Shown: positions 50,939-59,869 of the stretch, in pieces
Numbering within the stretch: position 1 is the first letter of the stretch
Layout of the letters: the number at the start of each line of letters is the position of its first letter
Source: Oscillospiraceae bacterium
Lineage (GTDB): Bacteria > Bacillota > Clostridia > Oscillospirales > Acutalibacteraceae
Direction: 5' to 3'
Assembly: GCA_015065845.1 (NCBI GenBank)
Contig: SVPQ01000009.1
Location: 1-64,000 of the forward strand
DNA: 64,000 nt
Program-made: the position numbers and the translations under genes
The notes under the pieces: model-generated
Database searches by the model: none
What the model saw: the letters and a program-made list of their open reading frames with translations, nothing else
Told to the model about the DNA's origin: nothing

Positions 50939-51925
50939 AATTACTGCATATTTAAAAATCTCTTTTGCTTCTTCTTTTGTGAAGCCTAATACCGTTAGAG
51001 TTTTGTTTTCGCTATAATCACCTTTGGTCTGAAAATGCATAGAATAAAGATTATATTCTTCACCTATACCAGACCACCCCCAAGCAATCATATCTTCAGT
51101 TTCATCTACCATGTAATATGAATTACCCTGGCCAGTCGGCATCATTATCATATATAAACCATAATATGCACACATATCACAATACTCGTCAAAAGAACAG
51201 AAAAACTTAACAATTGGTATATCACGAGTAATTAATTTAAGATAAACACTATCATCTATTCCAACTGGCAAACTTGTATCAATCCCCATATTCTCCAATC
51301 CCCTTTTTATAAATGGATGCAAAATCGGAAATTTTTCGTACGAGTAATAACCACCATTAATAAAATCCTCATCAAAATCAGGAAGTCCCTCCAAATCAAC
51401 CGGAGTATCAAACATAATTATTTTTTTCCCATCTTCAAAAATCAGGTTAATACCAAACTGATGTGCTTCTTCTTTATATTCGCCATACTTCTCATTAATA
51501 TATAATTTTGCAATTTTATTTTCATAATTACTTTTTCCTGTATTATGTGTTTCCCAATTTTCGTAATTTGAAACCATATAAGAAAATCCGTTATCCAAAA
51601 AATAGTTATCTGCTAAATACAAAGGTATTTTTAAAAAAGCCACTATACCAATAATAATAACTACCACAAGAACAATTGAAATTGTTTTAATTACTGCTTT
51701 TTTCTTATCTTTACCAAACTTCTTATTCACCTTTTTAATTAACTCTTGCGAATTATCCTGTTGCGGTTTTACTTTCGGTTCGGTTTTAAGTGTTTCGTAT
51801 TCTTTGTTACAATCCTCGCAGATTTCAAGATGGTTACCGACAATCTCTGTGGTTTCCTTACTGCAAAGGTCATCAATGTAAAGTGGTAATAAATCTTTAA
51901 TTAAAGAACAATTTATTTTACTCAT
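50933..51925 (-). CDS. Anti-sigma factor with zinc-finger (ZAS) domain
   Basis: 330 residues from the ATG at 51923-51925, which overlaps the sigma factor gene by 8 bases. CSLIKDLLPLYIDDLCSKET and NHLEICEDC (H..C..C) are the zinc-binding anti-sigma domain (about 4-42), which binds and blocks the partner sigma. A membrane segment at about 83-105 (TISIVLVVVIIIGIVAFLK) leads to an extracellular sensor domain of about 220 residues that I do not recognise. Expected to release the sigma factor on an envelope signal. Confidence 0.85.
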   Translation of the reverse strand: MSKINCSLIKDLLPLYIDDLCSKETTEIVGNHLEICEDCNKEYETLKTEPKVKPQQDNSQELIKKVNKKFGKDKKKAVIKTISIVLVVVIIIGIVAFLKIPLYLADNYFLDNGFSYMVSNYENWETHNTGKSNYENKIAKLYINEKYGEYKEEAHQFGINLIFEDGKKIIMFDTPVDLEGLPDFDEDFINGGYYSYEKFPILHPFIKRGLENMGIDTSLPVGIDDSVYLKLITRDIPIVKFFCSFDEYCDMCAYYGLYMIMMPTGQGNSYYMVDETEDMIAWGWSGIGEEYNLYSMHFQTKGDYSENKTLTVLGFTKEEAKEIFKYAVIK

Positions 51926-52400
51926 CACTACTCATCCTTTCTTCTATTTGTTTTTTCGCTCTGAAGTAAGTAACTCTCGCCCAGTTTTCAGTTTTACCGA
52001 ATACATCGGCAATCGTCTTATACGGCATATCGCCTAAAGACTTCATATAAAAAACTTCCTTATAGGGTGTCTCTAATTTAACGGCTTCGGTTAAAATTCT
52101 TTTAACACTTTCGTCTTTAATAACATTTTCTTCTATGTTACTGTCTGCAATTAAATTGGGGTAATCTAAAATATTTTCTGTACTCTTTTTGCGTTTTAAA
52201 TTCAGGAAAATATTTTTTGCAATACTGCAAAGCCACGTTTCAATTTTGCAGTCATTTTTAAATGTGTCTATCTTCTTAATAGCATTATAAAAAGTTTCCT
52301 GTGTTATATCTTCTGCTAAAGTTTCATTAAGACACAAAGACAACGCGTAGCTTTTTACATATTTGTAATGCAGATTACACATTTTTTCGAGTTCATCCAA
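51918..52400 (-). CDS. ECF-type RNA polymerase sigma factor
   Basis: About 160 residues from a TTG 8 bases after AAAGGGG; start at the TTG six codons upstream is possible. Region 2 (AEDITQETFYNAIKKIDTF, W.CSIAKNIFLN) and region 4 (PYKEVFYMKSLGDMPYKTIADVFGKTENWARVTYFRAKK) are complete. Coupled to its anti-sigma gene by an 8-base overlap. A TGTAAC ... GTATC pair upstream suggests autoregulation. It likely controls a cell-envelope stress regulon. Confidence 0.9.
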   Translation of the reverse strand: MDELEKMCNLHYKYVKSYALSLCLNETLAEDITQETFYNAIKKIDTFKNDCKIETWLCSIAKNIFLNLKRKKSTENILDYPNLIADSNIEENVIKDESVKRILTEAVKLETPYKEVFYMKSLGDMPYKTIADVFGKTENWARVTYFRAKKQIEERMSSDE

Positions 52401-52471
52401 AGCCGTCACCCCTTTCAAAATTTATTTTATATTTCACATTCTCCCGCCCCCTTTTTGTGTTTTCAACTATT

Positions 52472-52498
52472 AGATACACAAAAAAGGGTTTTGTTACA
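52472..52498 (-). promoter_or_regulatory. Possible ECF-type autoregulated promoter
   Basis: On the minus strand TGTAAC (52493-52498) and GTATCT (52472-52477) are 15 bases apart, a pattern like ECF sigma targets. It lies about 72 bases before the sigma factor start. Confidence 0.5.
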
Positions 52499-52530
52499 AA
52501 ATTTATTATAACATATTTTCTTAAATGATA

Positions 52531-52559
52531 TTGTATTTTTATAAAAAAAAGAGTATATT
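52531..52559 (+). promoter_or_regulatory. Promoter of nth
   Basis: TTGTAT (52531-52536) and TATATT (52554-52559), 17 bases apart. Confidence 0.5.
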
Positions 52560-52601
52560 TATTAGGTATTGTGTATTTTATTGAAAAACGGTGGTGACGA
52601 A

Positions 52602-53237
52602 ATGACTAAAAAGGAAAAAGCTGTAGAAATCTGTAGACTTTTAAAGGTAGATTACCCTGACGCTATTTGTCAGTTAAATGCCCAGTCACCTTTTCAGTTA
52701 CTCGTCGCAACAAGACTTTCTGCACAATGTACTGACGCAAGAGTTAATTTGGTTACTCCTGCTCTTTTCAAAAAATACCCGACAGAAAACGAACTGTCTG
52801 AAGCAGACATTAAAGATGTTGAAGATTTAATTCATTCCTGCGGATTTTACAGAGCTAAAGCAAAAGATTTAGTCGGTATGGCAGAAATGGTAAAAACAAA
52901 GTATAATGGGGTTTTACCTGACACTATCGAAGAACTGACTTTACTCCCTGGTGTTGGCAGAAAAACTGCAAACCTAATTGTAGGGGATGTTTATAAAAAA
53001 CCTGCAGTTGTTGCAGATACACACGTAATAAGAATTACAAATCTTTTAGGGTTAGTTAACAGTAAAGACCCTAAAGTTGTAGAAATGGAACTCAAAAAAA
53101 TTCTTCCACCCGAAGAAAGCAACGATTTTTGTCACAGAATTGTTTTGCACGGCAGAAAAATCTGCATAGCACGAAGACCAAAATGTGATGAATGTATATT
53201 AAGTGAAATTTGTAAATATAAGAAGGACAAAAAATGA
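52602..53237 (+). CDS. nth: Endonuclease III
   Basis: 211 residues from the ATG at 52602, with GGTGGTG just upstream; a start 11 codons earlier has no site. HhH motif LPGVGRKTAN with catalytic Lys121 and VVADTHVIR with Asp139 match E. coli Lys120 and Asp138. A C-x6-C-x2-C-x5-C cluster at the C-terminus binds 4Fe-4S. It removes oxidised pyrimidines and cuts at abasic sites. It overlaps the next gene by ATGA. Confidence 0.96.
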   Translation: MTKKEKAVEICRLLKVDYPDAICQLNAQSPFQLLVATRLSAQCTDARVNLVTPALFKKYPTENELSEADIKDVEDLIHSCGFYRAKAKDLVGMAEMVKTKYNGVLPDTIEELTLLPGVGRKTANLIVGDVYKKPAVVADTHVIRITNLLGLVNSKDPKVVEMELKKILPPEESNDFCHRIVLHGRKICIARRPKCDECILSEICKYKKDKK

Positions 53238-54838
53238 TTAAGAAAATTATAGCACTCTCGCTTTCTTTAATAATGGTAGTGACACTTTTTAGTGGTTGCT
53301 CTCTTTTTAAAAATGCAGAGTTTCATATAGGATATATTGATGAAATAGAATCTTTAGACCCACTTAAAGCCACAGGCGATGCAGAGATTATTTCTGCAGT
53401 AAACTGCTTTGAAGGACTTTTAAAATTCAATCAGAACGGCGAAATTGTACTTTCCGGTGCTACTAAATATTCCATAAGTGGCGACGGCTTAACTTACACA
53501 TTTTCATTAAATCCTAAAGCAATATGGTATGTTGCAGAGCTTAACGAAGGAATTTTAGGCGAAACTGATTTCGACAACCGAGTTACTGCACACGATTATG
53601 TTTACTCAATAAAAAAGGTAATTGCAGAAAAATTACCAGGTTACGAAAACTACTCTTATATAAGAGGTGCAAGAGAATACTATAACGGCGAGGGCGATTT
53701 AGACTCAATTTTAGTTACCGCTCTTGACGATTTAACTTTAGAAATTATTTTAGTAGAACCCCACTCTGAAATTTTAAGCACATTAGCAGAAAGCTCAGGT
53801 GCTCCGTCAAGCGAAAAATTCGCTTCGCTCGTTGAGGGTGTTTATGGTACAACTGCATCTTCTGTAATTTGCAATGGTCCTTACTATATTGCAGAAAGTA
53901 ATAAAGGTAAATCTTTGGTATTAAAAAGAAACCCAAAATATAAAGGCAGAACTAAAGCCAATAATGCACAAATAAAGTTAAATTTACAAAACAAACAGAA
54001 AAATATTGTAGAAAAATACGCAAGTAACTCTTTTGATGTTCTTTTAACAGACAGTGCAAACAGAATTGAAAACCCTAACGGTAAAATTACCCCTGTAACA
54101 AATACTGTATGGGGAATTGTTTCTAACTGTTCAAAAGAAATAATGAAAAACGAAAATTTAAGAAAGGCGTTACTTTCTTCAATTGATTACTCTGTTATTT
54201 CCACTCCTAAATTTGCAACAGGCATTGCAACTGGTGTTGTAGCACCCGATTATTTAGTTACCGAAAGACATTACAGTAAATACACAGTAGATTCTGTAGG
54301 ATTCGACTCAAGTGTGGACAAAGCAGAAGAATATATGGTTTTAGCATCAACGCAAATAAAGGAATCTATCAATCTTAACATTTATGTACCGACTTCTCTC
54401 GAAAACTCAATGAACATTATCTGTAACGGTTGGAAAGATTTATTCGGAGATGATATTAAAACAAACATTGTTACATTTGATATTGATGAATATGAAACTG
54501 TTATTGAAGAAAACGACTATCATATTGCTATTCTTCCTATTCATTCAGATTCTTCAACTGCAGTTTCTGTTTTAAGAAGCATTTCTTCTGCACCTTGTAA
54601 TTTTACTGATAACTCTTACGGATCACTTTTAAGAGCTGCAGAAATCTCTATAAAAGAACAACCTAAAGCAACTGCAATAAATGAATGTGAAAAATACATA
54701 GTTTCAAGCGGTGTTGTTGTTCCGCTTTACTTATCTTCTACTGACCTTTATTTAAATGACGGTGTAACAGGTATTTATAACACAACAACAAAAAATGCAA
54801 TTTACTTTAACCTCGGAGATAAAAAGAGTGAAAAATAA
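53234..54838 (+). CDS. Peptide-type ABC transporter substrate-binding lipoprotein
   Basis: 534 residues. Lipobox LFSGC at about residues 18-22, then a family 5 solute-binding protein (ESLDPLKATGDAEIISAVNCFEGLL; ...GLTYTFSLNPKAIW; AHDYVYSIKKVI). Family members capture oligopeptides, nickel or other solutes for ABC import; no permease or ATPase gene is adjacent. The start overlaps nth by 4 bases, an odd pairing that probably reflects only transcriptional linkage. Confidence 0.85.
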   Translation: MIKKIIALSLSLIMVVTLFSGCSLFKNAEFHIGYIDEIESLDPLKATGDAEIISAVNCFEGLLKFNQNGEIVLSGATKYSISGDGLTYTFSLNPKAIWYVAELNEGILGETDFDNRVTAHDYVYSIKKVIAEKLPGYENYSYIRGAREYYNGEGDLDSILVTALDDLTLEIILVEPHSEILSTLAESSGAPSSEKFASLVEGVYGTTASSVICNGPYYIAESNKGKSLVLKRNPKYKGRTKANNAQIKLNLQNKQKNIVEKYASNSFDVLLTDSANRIENPNGKITPVTNTVWGIVSNCSKEIMKNENLRKALLSSIDYSVISTPKFATGIATGVVAPDYLVTERHYSKYTVDSVGFDSSVDKAEEYMVLASTQIKESINLNIYVPTSLENSMNIICNGWKDLFGDDIKTNIVTFDIDEYETVIEENDYHIAILPIHSDSSTAVSVLRSISSAPCNFTDNSYGSLLRAAEISIKEQPKATAINECEKYIVSSGVVVPLYLSSTDLYLNDGVTGIYNTTTKNAIYFNLGDKKSEK

Positions 54839-55286
54839 ATCTACTTTTAAAAAAATATATTTTGGTGTTTCCCTCATAATAGTTATCGCCCTTTTAATAT
54901 TAATTTTTTGTCTTTCACACGAAAGTGGTGAGGACTCAACCCAAACAAGTGGTTGGTTTACAAGTCTGCTGAATTTTATATTTCCGTTTGAGCTTTCAGA
55001 AGCTTTTGTAAGAACAATGGCACACTTTTCCGAATTTGCTTGTCTTTCATTTTTTGTAAACAACCTTTTTGTTGCGAAAAAAGAAAAGCTTTATCCTGTT
55101 ATTGCCTGTGCTTTATCTTTCATTTATGCTGTAACAGACGAAATACATCAGATATTTGTACCTGGCAGAGCGTGTCAGTTTCAGGATATGATGGTGGATT
55201 TAGCAGGAATCATTTCGGGAATGGCAGTGTATGTAGTGATTTACGCGTTAGTTAAAAAAGTGGCAACTTTAAGAATTGAAAATTGA
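54828..55286 (+). CDS. VanZ-like membrane protein
   Basis: 152 residues from GTG at 54828, 9 bases after GGAG and overlapping the preceding stop codon. Four hydrophobic helices and MAHFSEFACL, TDEIHQIFVPGRACQFQDMMVDLAG are the VanZ-family signature. VanZ-like proteins affect teicoplanin susceptibility in some species; the general function is unclear. The C-terminus (RIEN, then TGA) is encoded by the AATTGAA heptads of repeat element D, so the element supplies its stop codon. Confidence 0.88.
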   Translation: MKNKSTFKKIYFGVSLIIVIALLILIFCLSHESGEDSTQTSGWFTSLLNFIFPFELSEAFVRTMAHFSEFACLSFFVNNLFVAKKEKLYPVIACALSFIYAVTDEIHQIFVPGRACQFQDMMVDLAGIISGMAVYVVIYALVKKVATLRIEN

Positions 55287-55637
55287 AAATTGAAAGTTGA
55301 AAATTTCGGAAGTCCTACGGACTTGATTATAATTAGATATTTATAAAGAAAACTACATTCTATCATTTTAAGATTAACCTTAAATGAGAGAATGTAGTTT
55401 GTTTTTTAGAATGTAGCATAAATAATAAAGGAATAAATGAAATGATAAATTGAGATTACAACAAATTATTATAATCGCGTCGCATACCCGAAACTTATCA
55501 CTTTTTGCTCATCATTCATCACTCTTATATTGCCGACCGTAGGTCCCACAATTTTCAACTTTCAACTTTCAATTTTCAATTTAAACCGCGTAGCGTTGCC
55601 GCTAATTCCGAATTACGCATTACGCATTCCGAATTAG
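55274..55637. repeat. Repeat element D: 7-nt inverted arrays and hairpin
   Basis: Left array 55274-55306 (AATTGAA units) and right array 55550-55582 are inverted and match at 31 of 32 positions. The left array includes the TGA stop (55284-55286) of the VanZ-like gene. Between are a hairpin at 55352-55398 (ACTACATTCTATCA / TGAGAGAATGTAGT), CGCGTCGCAT, CATCATT-type heptads, and GCCGACCGTAGGTCCCA, the inverse of the GGGACCTGCGGTCGGC module of element B. On the right, AATTCCGAATTACGCATTAC and CCGAATTAG end 3 bases before the stop codon (55640) of the response regulator gene. Confidence 0.8.
55352..55398. terminator. Hairpin core of element D
   Basis: ACTACATTCTATCA and TGAGAGAATGTAGT pair at 13 of 14 positions, with further AT pairing inside. 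A TTTGTTTTTT tract follows on the plus strand, so it can terminate the VanZ-like transcript. Confidence 0.65.
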
Positions 55638-55639
55638 AA

Positions 55640-56431
55640 TTATCTTCCAAGCAATGTATTAATCTCAGCTTCCGTACCTCTCGCCCAGTCGTACTGCTCC
55701 ATATAGTTCCCGAAGTATTTACTACCATCTTTAGTATTTAAAAAGTCGTAGTAATCGCAAGAGAAAGTTGTTTTGTCAATACTTCTCTGGTTTCTGCTGT
55801 CTATAAGTATTTCAGAAATGCCCGCCTCTTCAAGAGTAGTTCTTAAAGATTTTAACACTTTTCTGAAAAGAGATTGTACTGTTTCGTTGTACTCTCTGCC
55901 TTCCCATAGAACACTTACCGCCTGTTCTGTACTTACTGTTCCGCCATTTCTGTCAATTAAAAGTGCTAAAAGTTCTTTTGATTTTGCACTTGAAAATGAA
56001 ACAGATTTACCATCAACAAAAACATCAAAGTAACCGAATGTTTTAACAAAAATATGACTTTTCACTTCGACATCTTTAACAAGCAATGCCTTGTCATAAG
56101 CCTGACGGATTCTGTCTGCTTCGTAAGGTTTTAAAACATAGTCAACCGCATCCGCCTTAAAAGCATCAAGTGCATATTCAGAATAACCTGTTGCAAAAAT
56201 TATTCTTGTGTTTTTTGAAGTTTCCTTAATTCTTCTTGCAAGTTCAATTCCTTTGATAACAGGCATTTCTATATCTAAAAATGCAATATCTACTTTATTA
56301 CACGCAACAAAGCCAAGTGCTTCAATAGGATTATTAAACTTTACAATTTCGTCAGTTATACCAACTTCTCTGCAAGTGTCTTCAAAATCTTCAAGTGCGA
56401 GAAATTCATCATCTACTGCCATTATTAACAT
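55640..56431 (-). CDS. Response regulator with SARP-type output domain
   Basis: 263 residues. The receiver domain has acidic DD at 7-8, phosphoacceptor Asp53 in FLDIEMP, Thr near 81 and Lys101 in LKPY. The C-terminal part (from about 125) looks like an OmpR/SARP-type winged helix with [32 protein letters not shown], a typical SARP-like start. Its start codon overlaps the end of the histidine kinase gene by 7 bases, so they are coupled partners. The stop codon lies next to repeat element D. Confidence 0.9.
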   Translation of the reverse strand: MLIMAVDDEFLALEDFEDTCREVGITDEIVKFNNPIEALGFVACNKVDIAFLDIEMPVIKGIELARRIKETSKNTRIIFATGYSEYALDAFKADAVDYVLKPYEADRIRQAYDKALLVKDVEVKSHIFVKTFGYFDVFVDGKSVSFSSAKSKELLALLIDRNGGTVSTEQAVSVLWEGREYNETVQSLFRKVLKSLRTTLEEAGISEILIDSRNQRSIDKTTFSCDYYDFLNTKDGSKYFGNYMEQYDWARGTEAEINTLLGR

Positions 56432-58362
56432 TCTGGTAACCTCGTTTCATCATTTTTTGGAATTTTAATTAAAACTTTTGTTCCGACACCTACTGTACTT
56501 TCAACATCTACAGTAGCCCCGAGCATTTCTTTAAGTCTTACTTTTATATTATTTATACCAACATGAGAGCGTTCATCGTTCTCACTGGGTTGCTTATTGA
56601 CATCGTAACCTACTCCGTCATCTGAAATATCCACAAAAAAGAAATTTTCATCTTCGTAAGTTTTAACAGTTACCGTACCGCCTTCGGGTTTTTGATTTAT
56701 ACCGTGTTTAATTGCATTTTCAACAATCGGTTGAATTGTAAGCGGCAATATCACAAAATCATTACATTCAATATCGTAAACAACACTGAGTCTGTCACCA
56801 AAACGATGTTTTTCAATATCAGTATAATTTGCAACATGTTCTAATTCTTTTTCAACAGGAAGCGGTGTTTTCTGTGTTAAAGAATCCATATTTGCCCTTA
56901 AATACTTAGAAAATTTAACAACAACCTGTTCTGCAGTTTTCGGGTCTTTTTTAATTAAATATTTTATTGTATTAAGAGCATTATAAAGGAAATGCGGCTT
57001 TATCTGACTTAACATAAGTCGCATATTTATATCAGCAAGTTCTTCCTTTAACTCTGCTGCATGTAACTCTGCAACATACGCTTCACCTATTCTTATAACC
57101 TGAATAATGAGAAGCATAAGTATAAATATTGTACCAGCTATAGGGAAAACAAATTCGACATTTTTTGAAATATAACCGTTAATATAGTAATTGTCTATAA
57201 TTAAACTTGAAATAAGAATACACGACGCGATTAAGAAAGGAAATGAAAACCGCTTTTTCTTTGCAACTTCTACCGATACTTTATAAACTAAATACAAGTC
57301 AAGAATATAAGAAACTGCTTGTAAAAACATATAGTTTGCAGAGTCATAAATAATTTCTGTAACAAATTGCGGAATAAATACACAAAGCAAAAATGCTCCC
57401 GAAATTGCCACCATAAAATTATCAGATATTTTAAAATTCAAAGACCTTGCTATGTGCATAAAAAGTGCAAGTTTTATTATATAAGTAGTTGCATATATAA
57501 GCGACAGAACTATCTCATAACTCAGTCCGAAGAAAAATGCGCTCGAAATCCCATAACCATTTCCACTTATCATAATCCTGAAAAGGAATGCAAAACAAAG
57601 AACAATCAGCCAGAAAAATCTGTTATCTTTAAATGCTACTGCACTTATTGCAATTATTGATACAAGGAACATTGCAACCATACCAATAATGAAATATCTG
57701 AACACCAGAAGTGCAGTCATATTTGATTCGTAATGTGCGTTATCAACGAGAACAGGTAAAACTGTTATACCACTCGAAAACTGACACGAAACTTCAACAA
57801 TAATTTCATAAGTACCATCTTCTGAAAAGTCAAGACTTAACGGATAATTATATATATCAGCATTCGATAATGTTACTTTTCTTATATCACTGTTACTCTG
57901 GCAATTAGTTGAAACAAGTTTGCCATTAACATAAACTCTGTACGCTCCGGGGAGATTAGGCAAAGTAATTATGACTGGTTCAGGCGAATAAACATCCCTT
58001 AAAACCTTTCTGTATGTAGCGTAACCACCACTCGATAATCGTTCATTGTTAATCTGATAGGTTGTCCATGCAGATGGTAAATCCACTATTAAATCGGGTT
58101 CAAATTCTTTAAGTTCCTCTGTAATAATAAGTTTATTCCAGTAAAACTCCCACTCATCTGTAACATAAATGGCTTTATCTGAGAAAATACTGTAAGTTGG
58201 TTCTGCCTTTTTTTCATATTCAATACCCATAGTTTCAGCCGCTTTCGGTAAAAAATACGAAACCATAGGCAGTTGAAATGCCAATACAGCGGTAATTATG
58301 GTACTAATCAGAAAAACTAATATGGATACAGTCTTATTCTTTCTGCTCACAGTTTTTTTCAT
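56425..58362 (-). CDS. Sensor histidine kinase, 7TM plus LytS-type kinase
   Basis: 645 residues from the ATG at 58360-58362, 7 bases after GGGGGT. N-terminal membrane segment, an extracellular beta-sandwich (about 60-200) and seven helices (about 215-420) form a 7TMR-DISM-like sensor. The kinase core follows: [12 protein letters not shown] with the phosphorylated His, an N box VENAIKHGI, and [10 protein letters not shown]. This is a LytS/YpdA-like histidine kinase. Ligand unknown, possibly a carbohydrate. Coupled to the SARP-type regulator downstream. Confidence 0.9.
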   Translation of the reverse strand: MKKTVSRKNKTVSILVFLISTIITAVLAFQLPMVSYFLPKAAETMGIEYEKKAEPTYSIFSDKAIYVTDEWEFYWNKLIITEELKEFEPDLIVDLPSAWTTYQINNERLSSGGYATYRKVLRDVYSPEPVIITLPNLPGAYRVYVNGKLVSTNCQSNSDIRKVTLSNADIYNYPLSLDFSEDGTYEIIVEVSCQFSSGITVLPVLVDNAHYESNMTALLVFRYFIIGMVAMFLVSIIAISAVAFKDNRFFWLIVLCFAFLFRIMISGNGYGISSAFFFGLSYEIVLSLIYATTYIIKLALFMHIARSLNFKISDNFMVAISGAFLLCVFIPQFVTEIIYDSANYMFLQAVSYILDLYLVYKVSVEVAKKKRFSFPFLIASCILISSLIIDNYYINGYISKNVEFVFPIAGTIFILMLLIIQVIRIGEAYVAELHAAELKEELADINMRLMLSQIKPHFLYNALNTIKYLIKKDPKTAEQVVVKFSKYLRANMDSLTQKTPLPVEKELEHVANYTDIEKHRFGDRLSVVYDIECNDFVILPLTIQPIVENAIKHGINQKPEGGTVTVKTYEDENFFFVDISDDGVGYDVNKQPSENDERSHVGINNIKVRLKEMLGATVDVESTVGVGTKVLIKIPKNDETRLPEC

Positions 58363-58385
58363 AGCCCATACCCCCATTTTCTTTG

Positions 58386-58414
58386 ATTATATAATATTTT
58401 TTTATTAAAATCAA
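58386..58414 (-). promoter_or_regulatory. Promoter of the two-component system
   Basis: On the minus strand TTGATT (58409-58414) and TATAAT (58386-58391), 17 bases apart. Confidence 0.7.
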
Positions 58415-58468
58415 TATAAAATTCACGAAATATTTTCGTTTTATTCTCGAAAATATAAAATGAATTTA

Positions 58469-58497
58469 TTGAAAAATTATGAAAATTATGTTATATT
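58469..58497 (+). promoter_or_regulatory. Promoter of the glmU-like/pth/mfd unit
   Basis: TTGAAA (58469-58474) and TATATT (58492-58497) with a 17-base spacer. Confidence 0.6.
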
Positions 58498-58554
58498 AAA
58501 AGGTAGTTTTGAAATAATAAATTATAGTAGATTTTTTTGAAAGTGTGATTTATT

Positions 58555-59247
58555 ATGATAAACTTTAAACTTTGTGAAAATGTTGCAGAAAAATTAATTG
58601 AAAATGGCGTTACAATACCTTGCCCACAGACTGTTATAATTGAAGAAAGTGTAAAGATTTCAAAAGGCACTTTAATTATGCCCAACACAGTAATACTTGG
58701 TAATACCGAAATTGGTGAGGGTTGCGTAATTGGCCCCAATTCATATATTAAAGACAGTAAAATAAAAAATAACACTACACTCAACAATACACAATGTTAC
58801 AATTCAGAAGTTGGTTCTTTCGTTTCAGCAGGTCCGTTTGTTCATATAAGACCTGACAGTAAAATTGCCGATAATGTTCACATTGGTAACTTTGTTGAAG
58901 TTAAAAATTCAACTGTTGACGAAAACAGTAAATTACCCCACCTTTTATATGTTGGTGACAGTACTGTCGGTAAAAATGTAAACTTCGGCTGTGGGTGTGT
59001 CACTGTTAATTACGATGGCAGAAACAAATCAAGAACTATTGTTAAAGACGGTGCGTTTATTGGTTGCAACACAAATTTAATCGCACCTGTTACTATTGGC
59101 GAAAATGCTTTTACTGCAGCAGGTAGCACAATTACAGAAAATGTTCCAGATAACGCCCTCTCGGTAGCCAGGGCAAGGCAGATAAATAAAGATAATTGGG
59201 TAAATATAAAAAAACCATATAAAAGACAACATCAGGAGATAAAATAA
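58555..59247 (+). CDS. Stand-alone GlmU acetyltransferase (left-handed beta-helix) domain
   Basis: 230 residues, against about 455 for full GlmU. It holds only the left-handed beta-helix part: GPFVHIRPDS, GNFVEVKNS, LPHLLYVGD with the catalytic His129, VNYDGRNKSRT, and APVTIG...AAGSTIT..VP. The pyrophosphorylase (uridylyltransferase) half with its G.G.GTRM motif is absent. The acetyltransferase half makes GlcNAc-1-phosphate from GlcN-1-phosphate and acetyl-CoA. The location, just before pth and mfd, is where full glmU stands in Firmicutes, so this is probably a split GlmU and the other half should be elsewhere in the genome. Confidence 0.88.
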   Translation: MINFKLCENVAEKLIENGVTIPCPQTVIIEESVKISKGTLIMPNTVILGNTEIGEGCVIGPNSYIKDSKIKNNTTLNNTQCYNSEVGSFVSAGPFVHIRPDSKIADNVHIGNFVEVKNSTVDENSKLPHLLYVGDSTVGKNVNFGCGCVTVNYDGRNKSRTIVKDGAFIGCNTNLIAPVTIGENAFTAAGSTITENVPDNALSVARARQINKDNWVNIKKPYKRQHQEIK

Positions 59248-59850
59248 ATGTTCAGTTTCAGGAAAGAAAAATCATCAGGGAATGTAGATTTTTTAATTGT
59301 AGGACTCGGTAACCCCGGCAAAAAATATGAAACCACAAGACACAATGCAGGTTTTATGTGCATTGACAAACTTTCACAAGAGGAAAATGTTGATGTAAAA
59401 AAAGTTAAATTCCATGCACTCATCACTGAGTGCTACATAGACTCACACAAAGTAATTGTTATGAAACCACAGACTATGATGAACAACAGTGGTCAGGCAG
59501 TTAAAGAATGTGCATCATTTTATAAAATACCTGTAGAAAATATAATTGTAATTTATGATGATATTTCATTAGAACCGGGAAAACTCAGAATAAGAAGAAA
59601 AGGTTCTGCCGGTGGTCACAACGGAATTAAAAGCATTATTGCTCATTTAGGAAGCGAAAACTTCCCAAGGGTAAAAATCGGTGTTGGTGCAAAGCCACAC
59701 CCTGATTACGATTTAGTTGACTGGGTTTTAGGTACATTCCCGAAAGAGCAACTAAAACTCATAAATGAATCGTGTGAAAATGCTTACAATGCAATAAAAA
59801 TAATGATGACCGGCGATATTGATGCCGCTATGTCAAAATTCAACAGTTGA
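59248..59850 (+). CDS. pth: Peptidyl-tRNA hydrolase
   Basis: 200 residues. VGLGNPGKKYETTRHNAGF carries the catalytic His32; MMNNSGQAV and DDISLEPGKLRIRRKGSAGGHNG follow as in all Pth enzymes. It frees tRNA from peptidyl-tRNAs dropped by ribosomes. The ATG directly follows the preceding stop codon, and GGAG lies inside that gene. A short N-terminal extension (FSFRKEKSSGNV) precedes the core. Confidence 0.96.
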   Translation: MFSFRKEKSSGNVDFLIVGLGNPGKKYETTRHNAGFMCIDKLSQEENVDVKKVKFHALITECYIDSHKVIVMKPQTMMNNSGQAVKECASFYKIPVENIIVIYDDISLEPGKLRIRRKGSAGGHNGIKSIIAHLGSENFPRVKIGVGAKPHPDYDLVDWVLGTFPKEQLKLINESCENAYNAIKIMMTGDIDAAMSKFNS

Positions 59851-59869
59851 TATATAAAACGAGGTAAAT

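Noticed and set aside
51918-52418. Longer TTG start for the sigma factor
   Set aside because: The upstream TTG overlaps the AAAGGGG site that fits the TTG at 52398-52400; the choice remains uncertain but the shorter start is favoured.
55505-55741. 78-codon open frame across repeat element D
   Set aside because: It reads through heptad repeats and into the antisense of the response regulator; the apparent protein is repeat sequence.
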